Below are positions 34,243-41,876 of a stretch of DNA of 64,000 bases, piece by piece. The notes under the pieces were generated by a model. The model made no database searches. It was not told where the DNA came from and saw only the letters and a list, made by a program, of their open reading frames with translations. The first letter of the stretch is position 1; every line of letters starts with the position of its first letter. The DNA lies in the NCBI GenBank assembly GCA_964613665.1, contig CAZTIG010000008.1, positions 1-64,000 of the forward strand. The letters are read 5' to 3'. The position numbers and the translations under genes were made by a program. Source of the DNA: CAZQFV01 sp964613665. Its GTDB lineage: Bacteria; Chloroflexota; Chloroflexia; DTKN01.

Positions 34243-35282
34243 GCTGGCGGCATTGGGTCGAGCCGCGTGCTGCCGACGAGAACGTGGCGCGCCAGGAACA
34301 GCTGGTCATCATTCTGTCGCTGGTGTCGGCTGTGGCGGCCTGCTTCTACCTGCTGGGGCTGGCGGGTGTCGCCCTCACCGGCGGGACCGTGAGCCTGTTC
34401 TCGCTCCTGGGCGGCGTTCTGGCGGTGCTGCTGGCGGTGTGCTCATACTATCTCGTGCACCGGGGCCTTGTGCGGCCGGCCGCCATCCTCATCGTCACCG
34501 CGACGGCCGCCATCGGCCTCTACTCGGCCTATGTGCGCGGCACGGAGAGCGTGGCCGTGGTGATGCTGACACCGGCGATCCTCTTTGCGGCCATGGCCAT
34601 CGGCGGCCGTGCCAGCATCTTGACCGCCTTGGGGGAGTTCGCCGGGTACCTGACGCTCGGGCTGGCCCAGCGCCAGGGCTGGGTGCCCAGGCCGGATGAG
34701 AACCTGTCCTGGGTGACGGGCGTGGTCCTGGCCGCCAGCTCCCTGGCACTCATCGCCGTAATCGGCTGGCAGACGATCCGCTCCCTGGAGCGCTCTATCC
34801 AGCGCATCCAGGAGCGCAGCCGGATGCTGCAGGATCTGGCCGGGGAGAAGGACCGCCTGCTGGCGGAGCTGCAGGCGCGCGAGCAGGCCCAGAACAGCCT
34901 GCTGCAGACCGTCCGCGAGCTGGGCAGCCCGGTCATCCCTCTGGCCCCGGGCGTGATTGCCATGCCGCTCATCGGGGCCATCGACAGCGTCCGGGCTCAG
35001 CAGATCATAACGGACCTTTTGCAGGGCGTGGTGGACAACCGCGCCCGCGTGGCCATCGTCGACGTCACCGGGGTGCCGATCGTGGATACCGCCGTGGCCG
35101 GGGCACTGCTCAAGGCGGCGCAGGGCGTGCGCCTCCTGGGGGCCGAGTCGGTGTGGACCGGTATGCGGCCCGAAGTCGCCCAGACAGTCGTCGCCCTGGG
35201 GCTGGACCTCTCCGGGGTGACCACCCGGGCCACCCTCCAGGAGGGGTTGGCCTATGCGCTGGAGGCGCAGAGAAAACGATGA
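34239..35282 (+). CDS. Membrane RsbR-type sensor with C-terminal STAS (paralog)
   Basis: A 347-residue paralog of the preceding gene, with a similar arrangement: about six transmembrane helices to residue 180, a coiled coil (SIQRIQERSRMLQDLAGEK), and a STAS domain from about 227 with IVDVTGVPIVDTAVAG and RPEVAQT. The membrane sequence differs, so the signals may differ. Both ends overlap neighbours by ATGA, so the three membrane sensors are translationally coupled. Confidence 0.85.
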   Translation: MSWRHWVEPRAADENVARQEQLVIILSLVSAVAACFYLLGLAGVALTGGTVSLFSLLGGVLAVLLAVCSYYLVHRGLVRPAAILIVTATAAIGLYSAYVRGTESVAVVMLTPAILFAAMAIGGRASILTALGEFAGYLTLGLAQRQGWVPRPDENLSWVTGVVLAASSLALIAVIGWQTIRSLERSIQRIQERSRMLQDLAGEKDRLLAELQAREQAQNSLLQTVRELGSPVIPLAPGVIAMPLIGAIDSVRAQQIITDLLQGVVDNRARVAIVDVTGVPIVDTAVAGALLKAAQGVRLLGAESVWTGMRPEVAQTVVALGLDLSGVTTRATLQEGLAYALEAQRKR

Positions 35283-36604
35283 GCTGGTGGCAGCGCCGAG
35301 GACTGCGTTTCAAGATCGCCGTGGTAGTGAGCCTGGCCCTGATCCTCGTTCTGGGTGGGGCGGTGTCGGGCATCGTCGTCGGTATCCGCGACTACCTGTA
35401 TCAGCGGGAGGTGGAGGCGGCCGAGCGGACCGCCGCGCTGGTGGTTGCCGGCGCGGAGAGCCCGATGGTGCTGAACCGCTGGGACCAGGTAGCTGGGGTC
35501 ATCACGAGCGTCGCGCGGGACGCTGGCGCGCCGCTGGACGACGTGGCCCTCTACACCCGTCGTGGGGACCCGGCCGCTGCCGGGGCGGAGCGGGATGTGC
35601 TGGCTGTCTTTGTCACCGCGTTCTCGGAGGCGCGGCGCATCCCCAAGTCGGAACTGGACAAGAGCCCAACCGGCGAGGGCTGCGCGGTCTGCCACAGCCT
35701 TCCCAGCGAGGCACGGCCGGCTACCGTCCAGGTTTCTCTGCAGGGGCAGGAGGTCCTGCGCAGCTCGGTCCCGCTGCAGAACAAGCGCATCTGCCAGGGG
35801 CCGGAATGTCACTCCGGCGACAAGAAGGTCCTGGGAAAGGTCCTGGTGGACTATCGCCTGGACCGATACGAGCAGTCGGCCAACCTGATCACCGGAGGGC
35901 TGGCCGGCGGCGGCAGCCTGGCCATCCTGCTGGTCATCGTGGCCGTCTTCTTGCTGCTCAACCGCATGGTGGTCTCCCCGCTGCACGACCTGGCCGCCTC
36001 CACCAAGGCTGTGGCGCAGGGCGAGTGGGAGCGCCGGGTGCGCGTGCGCGGCGGTGACGAGCTGGGCCAGCTGGGCAGCGCCTTTAACGACATGACCGCG
36101 CAGTTGTCCACGACCTACACAGCGCTGCAGCGGGCCAAGGCCGAACAGGAGGAGAAGGCGACCGCCCTGCAGAGCGCCCTGGACGAGGTCGAGCGCGGCC
36201 ACGAGGCCCAGGACCGCCTGCTCCAGACGATCCAGGAGATGGCCACGCCGGTGGTGCCCGTCCATCAGGGCGTACTGGTGATGCCGCTGGTGGGGATCAT
36301 CGACTCGCCGCGGGCGCGCGGCATCATCGAGACGCTGCTGGCGGCAATCGAGCGGCAGCGGGCGCGGGTGGTCATCCTGGACATCACCGGCGTGCCGATG
36401 GTGGACACCTCTGTCGCCCAGGCACTGCTGCAGGCGGCGCAGGCGGCCCGCCTGCTGGGGGCGGAGGCGGTCCTCGTGGGCATCACGCCGGCGGTGGCCG
36501 AGACGATCGTGTCGTTGGGGGTCGACCTGGCCGAGCTGGTCACGCGGGCCGACCTGCAGAGCGGGGTCGCCTATGCCGTGGAGAGACTGGGGACACGCGG
36601 CTGA
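35279..36604 (+). CDS. Membrane RsbR-type sensor with CxxCH heme-like motif, HAMP and STAS
   Basis: A 441-residue protein: transmembrane helix 1 near 10-35, a periplasmic domain containing CAVCH at 135-139 and CQGPECH at 172-178, transmembrane helix 2 near 205-227, HAMP about 228-282, a coiled coil, and STAS from about 320 (DITGVPMVDTSVAQ, then AVAETIV). CxxCH is the c-type heme attachment motif and the second site is CX4CH, so one or two hemes may be bound. This suggests sensing of redox, oxygen or NO outside the membrane, passed through HAMP to the STAS domain. Confidence 0.88.
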   Translation: MSWWQRRGLRFKIAVVVSLALILVLGGAVSGIVVGIRDYLYQREVEAAERTAALVVAGAESPMVLNRWDQVAGVITSVARDAGAPLDDVALYTRRGDPAAAGAERDVLAVFVTAFSEARRIPKSELDKSPTGEGCAVCHSLPSEARPATVQVSLQGQEVLRSSVPLQNKRICQGPECHSGDKKVLGKVLVDYRLDRYEQSANLITGGLAGGGSLAILLVIVAVFLLLNRMVVSPLHDLAASTKAVAQGEWERRVRVRGGDELGQLGSAFNDMTAQLSTTYTALQRAKAEQEEKATALQSALDEVERGHEAQDRLLQTIQEMATPVVPVHQGVLVMPLVGIIDSPRARGIIETLLAAIERQRARVVILDITGVPMVDTSVAQALLQAAQAARLLGAEAVLVGITPAVAETIVSLGVDLAELVTRADLQSGVAYAVERLGTRG

Positions 36605-36653
36605 CAGACGCATGGTTCTGTGATATGACGAGAGTGCCATTCAGGAGGCGAGT

Positions 36654-37523
36654 ATGAGCCCGTCTTTCGCCGAGCTACTCGGTCAGAATAAGGAGGCGAT
36701 CGTCCATGAGCTGGCCCAGGCGGTCAGGGAGCGGGCCGGCCCGAGCTACGCGGCGGTGTCCGTGGAGCAGCTCAGGCCGCGCATGGAGGCCGTCTTCGAC
36801 GCCGCGCACGGGGCGATTGCCCACAACGACCCGACGATCCTGGAGGAATTTGTGGTCGCTATCGTGCGCGAGCGTGTCCAGGAACGGTACGCCATGGAAG
36901 AGATCCAGCGACTGATCAGCTTTCTGCGGGAGATCATCCTGCGGGTGGTGCACAGTGGCTTCAGCGACGCCGAGCAGCGTGTCGCCAGCATCTCGCAGCT
37001 GGAGGAGCTGACGCATCACGCCCGTGAGCGCGCTTTTCAGGTGTACATCGAGGCCTACGAGGCGCGGGAGGCAGTACAGCGGCGCACCCTAGCCGAGATC
37101 TCCACGCCGGTGATCAAAGTCTATGAGAACGTCCTCGTCCTGCCCCTGGTGGGCGCCATCGACACCGAGCGCGCCCACCGCATTATGGAAGAGCTGCTGC
37201 AGGGGATCACCCGACACCAGGCCGAGATGGTGATCATCGATATCACCGGGGTGCCGCTGGTGGACACGGCGGTGGCCAACCACCTGATGCAGACGATCAA
37301 GGCGGCTCGACTGTTGGGGACGCGCTCGATCCTGGTGGGCATCTCGGGCGAGATCGCCCAGTCCCTGGTGCATCTGCAGATCGACCTTTCCGGTGTCGTC
37401 ACCCGCTCGAACCTGCAGGCCGGCATCGAGTATGCTCTGGAGCAGATGGGGCTGGGAATCGCTCCGGTGGGGGACGGCCAGCTGATCTCGGAGCAGGGCG
37501 CGCCGGCAGCCGGTGTGAGGTGA
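36654..37523 (+). CDS. RsbR stressosome protein
   Basis: A 289-residue protein with an N-terminal globin-like RsbRD domain (about 1-140) and a STAS domain from about 148 containing IIDITGVPLVDTAVAN. The second phospho-site is Ser (IAQSLV) instead of Thr. RsbR and RsbS build the stressosome, and RsbT phosphorylates them. AGGAGG lies upstream. The next gene is rsbS. Confidence 0.9.
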   Translation: MSPSFAELLGQNKEAIVHELAQAVRERAGPSYAAVSVEQLRPRMEAVFDAAHGAIAHNDPTILEEFVVAIVRERVQERYAMEEIQRLISFLREIILRVVHSGFSDAEQRVASISQLEELTHHARERAFQVYIEAYEAREAVQRRTLAEISTPVIKVYENVLVLPLVGAIDTERAHRIMEELLQGITRHQAEMVIIDITGVPLVDTAVANHLMQTIKAARLLGTRSILVGISGEIAQSLVHLQIDLSGVVTRSNLQAGIEYALEQMGLGIAPVGDGQLISEQGAPAAGVR

Positions 37524-37613
37524 TGCGTGCCTGCACTGCCCAGGTGGCGGGGGCGCCGCATTCCTCTCGACAGGACAGGAGCCCCGGCGGCAGGAGCGAC
37601 AGGAGGTAGGTGA

Positions 37614-38012
37614 ATGTCAACTGAGCTGATCCGCATCCCCATCCTGCAGATCGAGGACTTCCTGGTCGCTTCGATCCAGGTGGCGCTGCACGACCGCAGT
37701 GCCGTGCAGTTCCGGGACGATCTGCTGCAGCGAACCTACGAGACCAAGGCCCGCGGGCTGATCATCGACCTGACGGCAGTGGATATCGTCGACAGCTTCA
37801 TCGGCCGGCTGATCGGCGATGTCGCCGAGATGGCCTCGCTGATGGGCACGCGGGTGGTGGTCACCGGCCTGCAGCCGGCCGTGGCCATCACCTTGACCGA
37901 GTTGGGCCTGGAGCTTCCCGGCATCATCACCGCCCTCAACTTGGAGAAGGGCATCTCCATCCTGCGCCGGCTGGTGCGCCAGGATGAGCAGGTGACGGGG
38001 GGCGGACAATGA
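37614..38012 (+). CDS. rsbS: Stressosome scaffold protein RsbS
   Basis: A 132-residue single STAS domain. LTAVDIVDSFIGRLIGD contains the phosphorylatable serine, Ser61, which corresponds to Ser59 of Bacillus subtilis RsbS (established knowledge). RsbS holds RsbT until it is phosphorylated. AGGAGG precedes the start, and the stop overlaps rsbT as ATGA. Confidence 0.93.
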   Translation: MSTELIRIPILQIEDFLVASIQVALHDRSAVQFRDDLLQRTYETKARGLIIDLTAVDIVDSFIGRLIGDVAEMASLMGTRVVVTGLQPAVAITLTELGLELPGIITALNLEKGISILRRLVRQDEQVTGGGQ

Positions 38013-38410
38013 TCGGCGAGCGCACCCTGCTGATCCGCAGCGATCTGGACATCGTCAGCGCCCGCGTGGAGGGCCGCGACATGGCCAAGTCCCTTGGTTT
38101 TGGCACGATCGACCAGGCCCGCATCGCCACGGCCATCTCCGAGCTGGCGCGCAACATCGTCCTCTACGCCAGCGAGGGCACGGTGACCCTGCGGGTGATC
38201 GAACGAGGGCTTCGCAAGGGCGTGGAGGTCGTCTGCGAGGATCACGGACCAGGTATCGAGAATGTCGGTATGGTGATGCAGGATGGCTATAGCACCTCGC
38301 GGGGCCTGGGCATGGGCCTGCCGGGCGCCAAGCGGCTGATGGACGATTTCGAGATCACGTCGCGGGTCGGAGAGGGCACCAGGGTGACTGTGCGGAAATG
38401 GCTGCGATGA
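38009..38410 (+). CDS. rsbT: Stressosome switch kinase RsbT
   Basis: A 133-residue GHKL-type kinase. N-box ELARNI at 45-50, G1 box EDHGPGIEN at 77-85, G2 box GLGMGLPG at 99-106. RsbT phosphorylates RsbS/RsbR and, once released, activates a downstream phosphatase such as RsbU. No rsbU is present nearby, so its partner is unknown. Overlaps rsbS and rsbX by ATGA. Confidence 0.93.
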   Translation: MIGERTLLIRSDLDIVSARVEGRDMAKSLGFGTIDQARIATAISELARNIVLYASEGTVTLRVIERGLRKGVEVVCEDHGPGIENVGMVMQDGYSTSRGLGMGLPGAKRLMDDFEITSRVGEGTRVTVRKWLR

Positions 38411-38970
38411 AGTACGGTGTGTTCACCCGCCCGAAGCGCGAGGGTGGTATCTCTGGCGACGCCTATGCCATCCGGGAGGAGGCGGGCAGCGTCCTGCTGG
38501 GCCTGGTGGACGGCCTGGGGAGCGGTGAAGATGCAGCCATGGCTGCCCGGCTGGCGGTGGAGTGTATCCAGGCGCACGGCGCGCTGCCCCTGCTGCAACT
38601 GCTGAAAGAGTGCCACGCGGCTCTGCGCGCGACGCGCGGTGTCGTCCTTGGCCTGCTGCGCATCGACCAGGAGGCGGGGCAGGTGCGCTATGTCGGGGTG
38701 GGCAACATAGGACTGCGTGCTGCGGCGCGGGAGCCGTTCCGCCCCATCTCCTACAACGGCATCGTCGGCTATCGGCTGCCGCATGTGCACGAGTTCGTCG
38801 GCTCCTACAGCACGGGGGACACCTTTGTCCTCTACAGCGACGGCATCGACGCGCGCTTCCACTGCGACGAGCTGCTCCTGCGCCAGGAGCGCGATCCCCA
38901 ACGCCTGGCCGAGGCCATCGCCCGCCACTATGGCAAGGACGACGACGTCTGTGTGCTGGTGGCGCGGTAG
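38407..38970 (+). CDS. rsbX: Stressosome phosphatase RsbX
   Basis: A 187-residue PP2C-type phosphatase. GLVDGLGSGEDAA, YVGVGNIGL and GDTFVLYSDGID mark the metal sites, and KDDDVCVLVAR ends the fold. ATG at 38407 overlaps the rsbT stop as ATGA; a start at 38398 is possible. It should reset phosphorylated RsbS/RsbR. A homolog sits in the valS operon (11123-11698). Confidence 0.92.
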   Translation: MKYGVFTRPKREGGISGDAYAIREEAGSVLLGLVDGLGSGEDAAMAARLAVECIQAHGALPLLQLLKECHAALRATRGVVLGLLRIDQEAGQVRYVGVGNIGLRAAAREPFRPISYNGIVGYRLPHVHEFVGSYSTGDTFVLYSDGIDARFHCDELLLRQERDPQRLAEAIARHYGKDDDVCVLVAR

Positions 38971-39060
38971 GCCTTGTTCCGTTCTCGTCCACGGTTTTCG
39001 GCAGCGTTCCTTTCTGCGCACTGCGGATACACTGGCACTGGCAACTGAGGATGATACACC

Positions 39061-40095
39061 TTGATTCTGTACATCTCCCCCCAGGCCCACGGCGGTGTGG
39101 ACGTTTGGATGGAGAACATCCAGCAGGCGATGGAACGAGCCGGCCTGCCCAACCGGCTGCGTTTCCTACCGGCGAGGTACAACTTTGCCCCCTTCCTGCT
39201 GCCGCTGGCGCTGCGGGGGGATTGGGCCGGCCCGGCCCGTCTGGTGCACAGCGGCTCGCGGGCTGGCTTCGCCCTGCGGGCGCGCGGCCGGCCCCTGGTG
39301 GTGACTGTCCATCATCTCGTCGCCGATCCCTCCTATCGCCCCTACACCCGGCCGGCCCAGCGGCTCTTCCACCGCCTGGAGCGCCTCTACGACGGCCTGT
39401 CTATCGCCCGGGCTGACGCCGTGGTCGGCGTGAGCGCCTATACCCGCGAGCGCGTCGTCGAGATCTATGGGCGCAGCGACGTCCATGTGGTCTACAACGG
39501 GATCGACACCGAGCTCTTCCGCCCGCAGGCCGGGGATCGGCCGGCCGGGCGGCCTTTTCGCCTGCTCTTTGTCGGCAACCGCACCCGGCGCAAAGGAGCC
39601 GACCTGCTGGGTCCGCTCCTGGTACGCCTGGGTCCGGGCTATGAGCTGTGGTACAGTGGGGGGCAGCGCCAGGACGAGGTGCCGATGCCGGTCCAGGGGA
39701 CCCGGGCACTGGGGCGGCTCTCGCGGGAGGAGCTGGCGCGGGCCTATAACGCCTGTCACGCCCTGGTCTTTCCGTCACGCCTGGAGGGCTTTGGGCTGGC
39801 CGTGGCCGAGGCCATGGCCAGCGGCCTGCCGGTCGTGGCCAGTCGCTGCTCCTCTCTGCCCGAGCTGGTCGTCGACGGGCAGGGAGGCTTCCTCTGTCCG
39901 GTGGATGACGTGGCCGCTCTGGCCGCTGCCGTGCGCCGGCTGGCGGAGGAGCCGTCCCTGTGTCGCGAGATGGGTGCTTTCAACCGCACCCGTGCCGAGG
40001 CGCTCTTCTCCTTTGGCGCAATGGCCGCGCAGTACCGGGCGCTCTATGCCCGGCTGGGTGTGCCTGTCCAGATGGCCCCAGGCGCGAATGCCTGA
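39061..40095 (+). CDS. Glycosyltransferase, GT4 family
   Basis: A 344-residue GT-B glycosyltransferase beginning ILYISPQAHGGVDVWMEN after a TTG start. It has the GT4 stretches VHVVYNGIDTELF and EGFGLAVAEAMASGLPVV, the latter holding the EX7E nucleotide-sugar site. It transfers a sugar from an activated donor to an unknown acceptor, probably in surface glycan synthesis. It stands alone after rsbX; whether it is read from the stressosome transcript is uncertain. Confidence 0.85.
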   Translation: MILYISPQAHGGVDVWMENIQQAMERAGLPNRLRFLPARYNFAPFLLPLALRGDWAGPARLVHSGSRAGFALRARGRPLVVTVHHLVADPSYRPYTRPAQRLFHRLERLYDGLSIARADAVVGVSAYTRERVVEIYGRSDVHVVYNGIDTELFRPQAGDRPAGRPFRLLFVGNRTRRKGADLLGPLLVRLGPGYELWYSGGQRQDEVPMPVQGTRALGRLSREELARAYNACHALVFPSRLEGFGLAVAEAMASGLPVVASRCSSLPELVVDGQGGFLCPVDDVAALAAAVRRLAEEPSLCREMGAFNRTRAEALFSFGAMAAQYRALYARLGVPVQMAPGANA

Positions 40096-40170
40096 TCGTG
40101 CCGGCGCGACATGGGCCGGGACCGCCCGACGGGGTCTCTTCGGCCATAGGAGCTCGACAAGGAGGAAACC

Positions 40171-41091
40171 ATGCCGATCCAGGAAGCAGAGGTCATCTGG
40201 TTGGACGGGCGCTTCGTGCCATGGGCAGAGGCGCGCATCCACGTCCTGGCCCACGTCGTCAGCTATGGCTCCAGTGTGTTCGAGGGCATGCGGGCCTATG
40301 CCACGCCGCGCGGGCCGGCCATCTTCCGGCTGGAGGCGCACGTGCGCCGCCTCTACGACTCGGCGCGCATCTACCGCATGGAGATCCCCTATCCGCCGCC
40401 GGAGATCGCCCGGGCTATGTGCGACACGGTGCGGGTCAATCGCCTCCCCGCCGCCTACCTGCGCCCGCTCGTCTTCCGCGGCTACGGCGAGATGGGGGTG
40501 AGCCCGCTCGGCTGTCCCGTCCAGGTGGCCATCGCCGCCTTCGAGTGGGGCCGCTACCTGGGGGCGGAGGCATTGGAGCAGGGTGTGGACGCCGGCGTGA
40601 CCTCCTGGGCGCGCATGGCTCCCAACACCTTCCCGGCCATCTCCAAGGCCGGGGCCAACTACATGAACGCCCAGCTGATCAAGATGGAGGCCGTGCGTCA
40701 CGGCTACAGCGAGGGCATCGCCCTGGACCCCGGCGGCTATGTCAGCGAGGCCAGTGCGGCCAATCTCTTTGTCGTGCGCGATGGCGCGCTGTACACGCCC
40801 CCGTTGGCCTCCTCCATCCTGCCGGGGATCACCCGCGACAGCGTCCTGGTGCTGGCGCGCGAGATGGGTATCCCCGCGTTCGAACAGGTGCTGCCGCGGG
40901 AGTTTCTCCATATCGCCGACGAGGCCTTCTTCACCGGGACGGCGGTGGAGATCACCCCGATCCGCTCGGTCGACGGCCTGGCCGTCGGCTCGGGGAAGCC
41001 CGGCCCCGTCACCAGGCGGTTGCAGGAGGCCTTTTTCGCCATCATCGAGGGCCGGGCCGAGGACCGCCACGGCTGGTTGACGCCGGTGTAG
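40171..41091 (+). CDS. ilvE: Branched-chain amino-acid aminotransferase
   Basis: A 306-residue class IV PLP aminotransferase that makes valine, leucine and isoleucine from their 2-oxo acids. The PLP-binding lysine is K159 in AISKAGANYMNAQ; GSSVFEGMRAY near 33-43 and FFTGTAVEITPI near the end are family signatures. AAGGAGG lies 5 nt before ATG. It is followed 2 nt later by the nfi start. No leader regulation was seen. Confidence 0.93.
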   Translation: MPIQEAEVIWLDGRFVPWAEARIHVLAHVVSYGSSVFEGMRAYATPRGPAIFRLEAHVRRLYDSARIYRMEIPYPPPEIARAMCDTVRVNRLPAAYLRPLVFRGYGEMGVSPLGCPVQVAIAAFEWGRYLGAEALEQGVDAGVTSWARMAPNTFPAISKAGANYMNAQLIKMEAVRHGYSEGIALDPGGYVSEASAANLFVVRDGALYTPPLASSILPGITRDSVLVLAREMGIPAFEQVLPREFLHIADEAFFTGTAVEITPIRSVDGLAVGSGKPGPVTRRLQEAFFAIIEGRAEDRHGWLTPV

Positions 41092-41093
41092 CG

Positions 41094-41768
41094 ATGGATA
41101 CAGAGGGCCTGCAGGCAAGCCGCGCGCTGCACTCCTGGGATGTGACCCCCGGGGAAGCGGCTGCCTGGCAGCAGCGGCTGCGCCCGCAGGTGCGGCTGGA
41201 GCCTTTTGCCGGGCCGGTGCGGCGCGTGGCCGGCGTGGACGTGTCCTTCCGCGCGGATAGGGCCCGCGCCGCGGTGGTTGTCCTCTCCTTCCCAGCCCTG
41301 GAGCTGGTGGACCAGGCCTGGGCTGAGGTGGCCGTCTCTTTCCCCTATATTCCCGGCCTCCTGTCCTTTCGCGAGGGGCCGGCCGTCCTGGCGGCCTTTG
41401 CCCGGTTGGCCCTCTGGCCGGACCTGATCATCTTCGATGGGCAGGGCATCGCTCACCCCCGCCGCCTGGGCCTGGCCAGCCACCTGGGCCTCTTCCTGGA
41501 CCTGCCCAGCATCGGCTGCGCCAAGTCGCGCCTGTGCGGCGAGCACGATGAACCCGGCCCGGCCCGCGGCGATTGGGCTCCCCTGTACCACAAGGGCGAG
41601 GTCGTCGGCGCGGCGCTGCGTTCCCGCCCGGGGACCCGCCCCCTGTACGTCTCTCCCGGGCACCGTGTCGACCTGGAGACGGCTATCCGCCACGTGCTGG
41701 CGTGCTGCACCCGCTACCGCCTGCCCGAGACCACCCGCAGGGCCCACCGGTTGGCCGGAAGCCGCTGA
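41094..41768 (+). CDS. nfi: Endonuclease V
   Basis: Cuts DNA at the second bond 3' to deaminated adenine (inosine) for repair. The 224-residue protein has the catalytic acids D49 (GVDVSF), E94 (YIPGLLSFRE) and D115 (DGQGIAHPRR), the same order as the family. The start is 2 nt after the ilvE stop, so the two are probably co-translated. There is no functional link between them beyond shared expression. Confidence 0.93.
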   Translation: MDTEGLQASRALHSWDVTPGEAAAWQQRLRPQVRLEPFAGPVRRVAGVDVSFRADRARAAVVVLSFPALELVDQAWAEVAVSFPYIPGLLSFREGPAVLAAFARLALWPDLIIFDGQGIAHPRRLGLASHLGLFLDLPSIGCAKSRLCGEHDEPGPARGDWAPLYHKGEVVGAALRSRPGTRPLYVSPGHRVDLETAIRHVLACCTRYRLPETTRRAHRLAGSR

Positions 41769-41786
41769 AACAGTACAAGAGTACTA

Positions 41787-41815
41787 TTGCCTCTCGTGAA
41801 GGGACATGCTATAAT
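41787..41815 (+). promoter_or_regulatory. Predicted promoter of the Kelch-like surface gene
   Basis: TTGCCT (41787-41792), 17-bp spacer, TATAAT (41810-41815), 60 bp upstream of the ATG at 41877. Confidence 0.7.
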
Positions 41816-41876
41816 CATGGTGTGGATTCACCCTCTGCGACTGCCAGGGCATCGTCAGCATGCCCGGAGGTGCACT

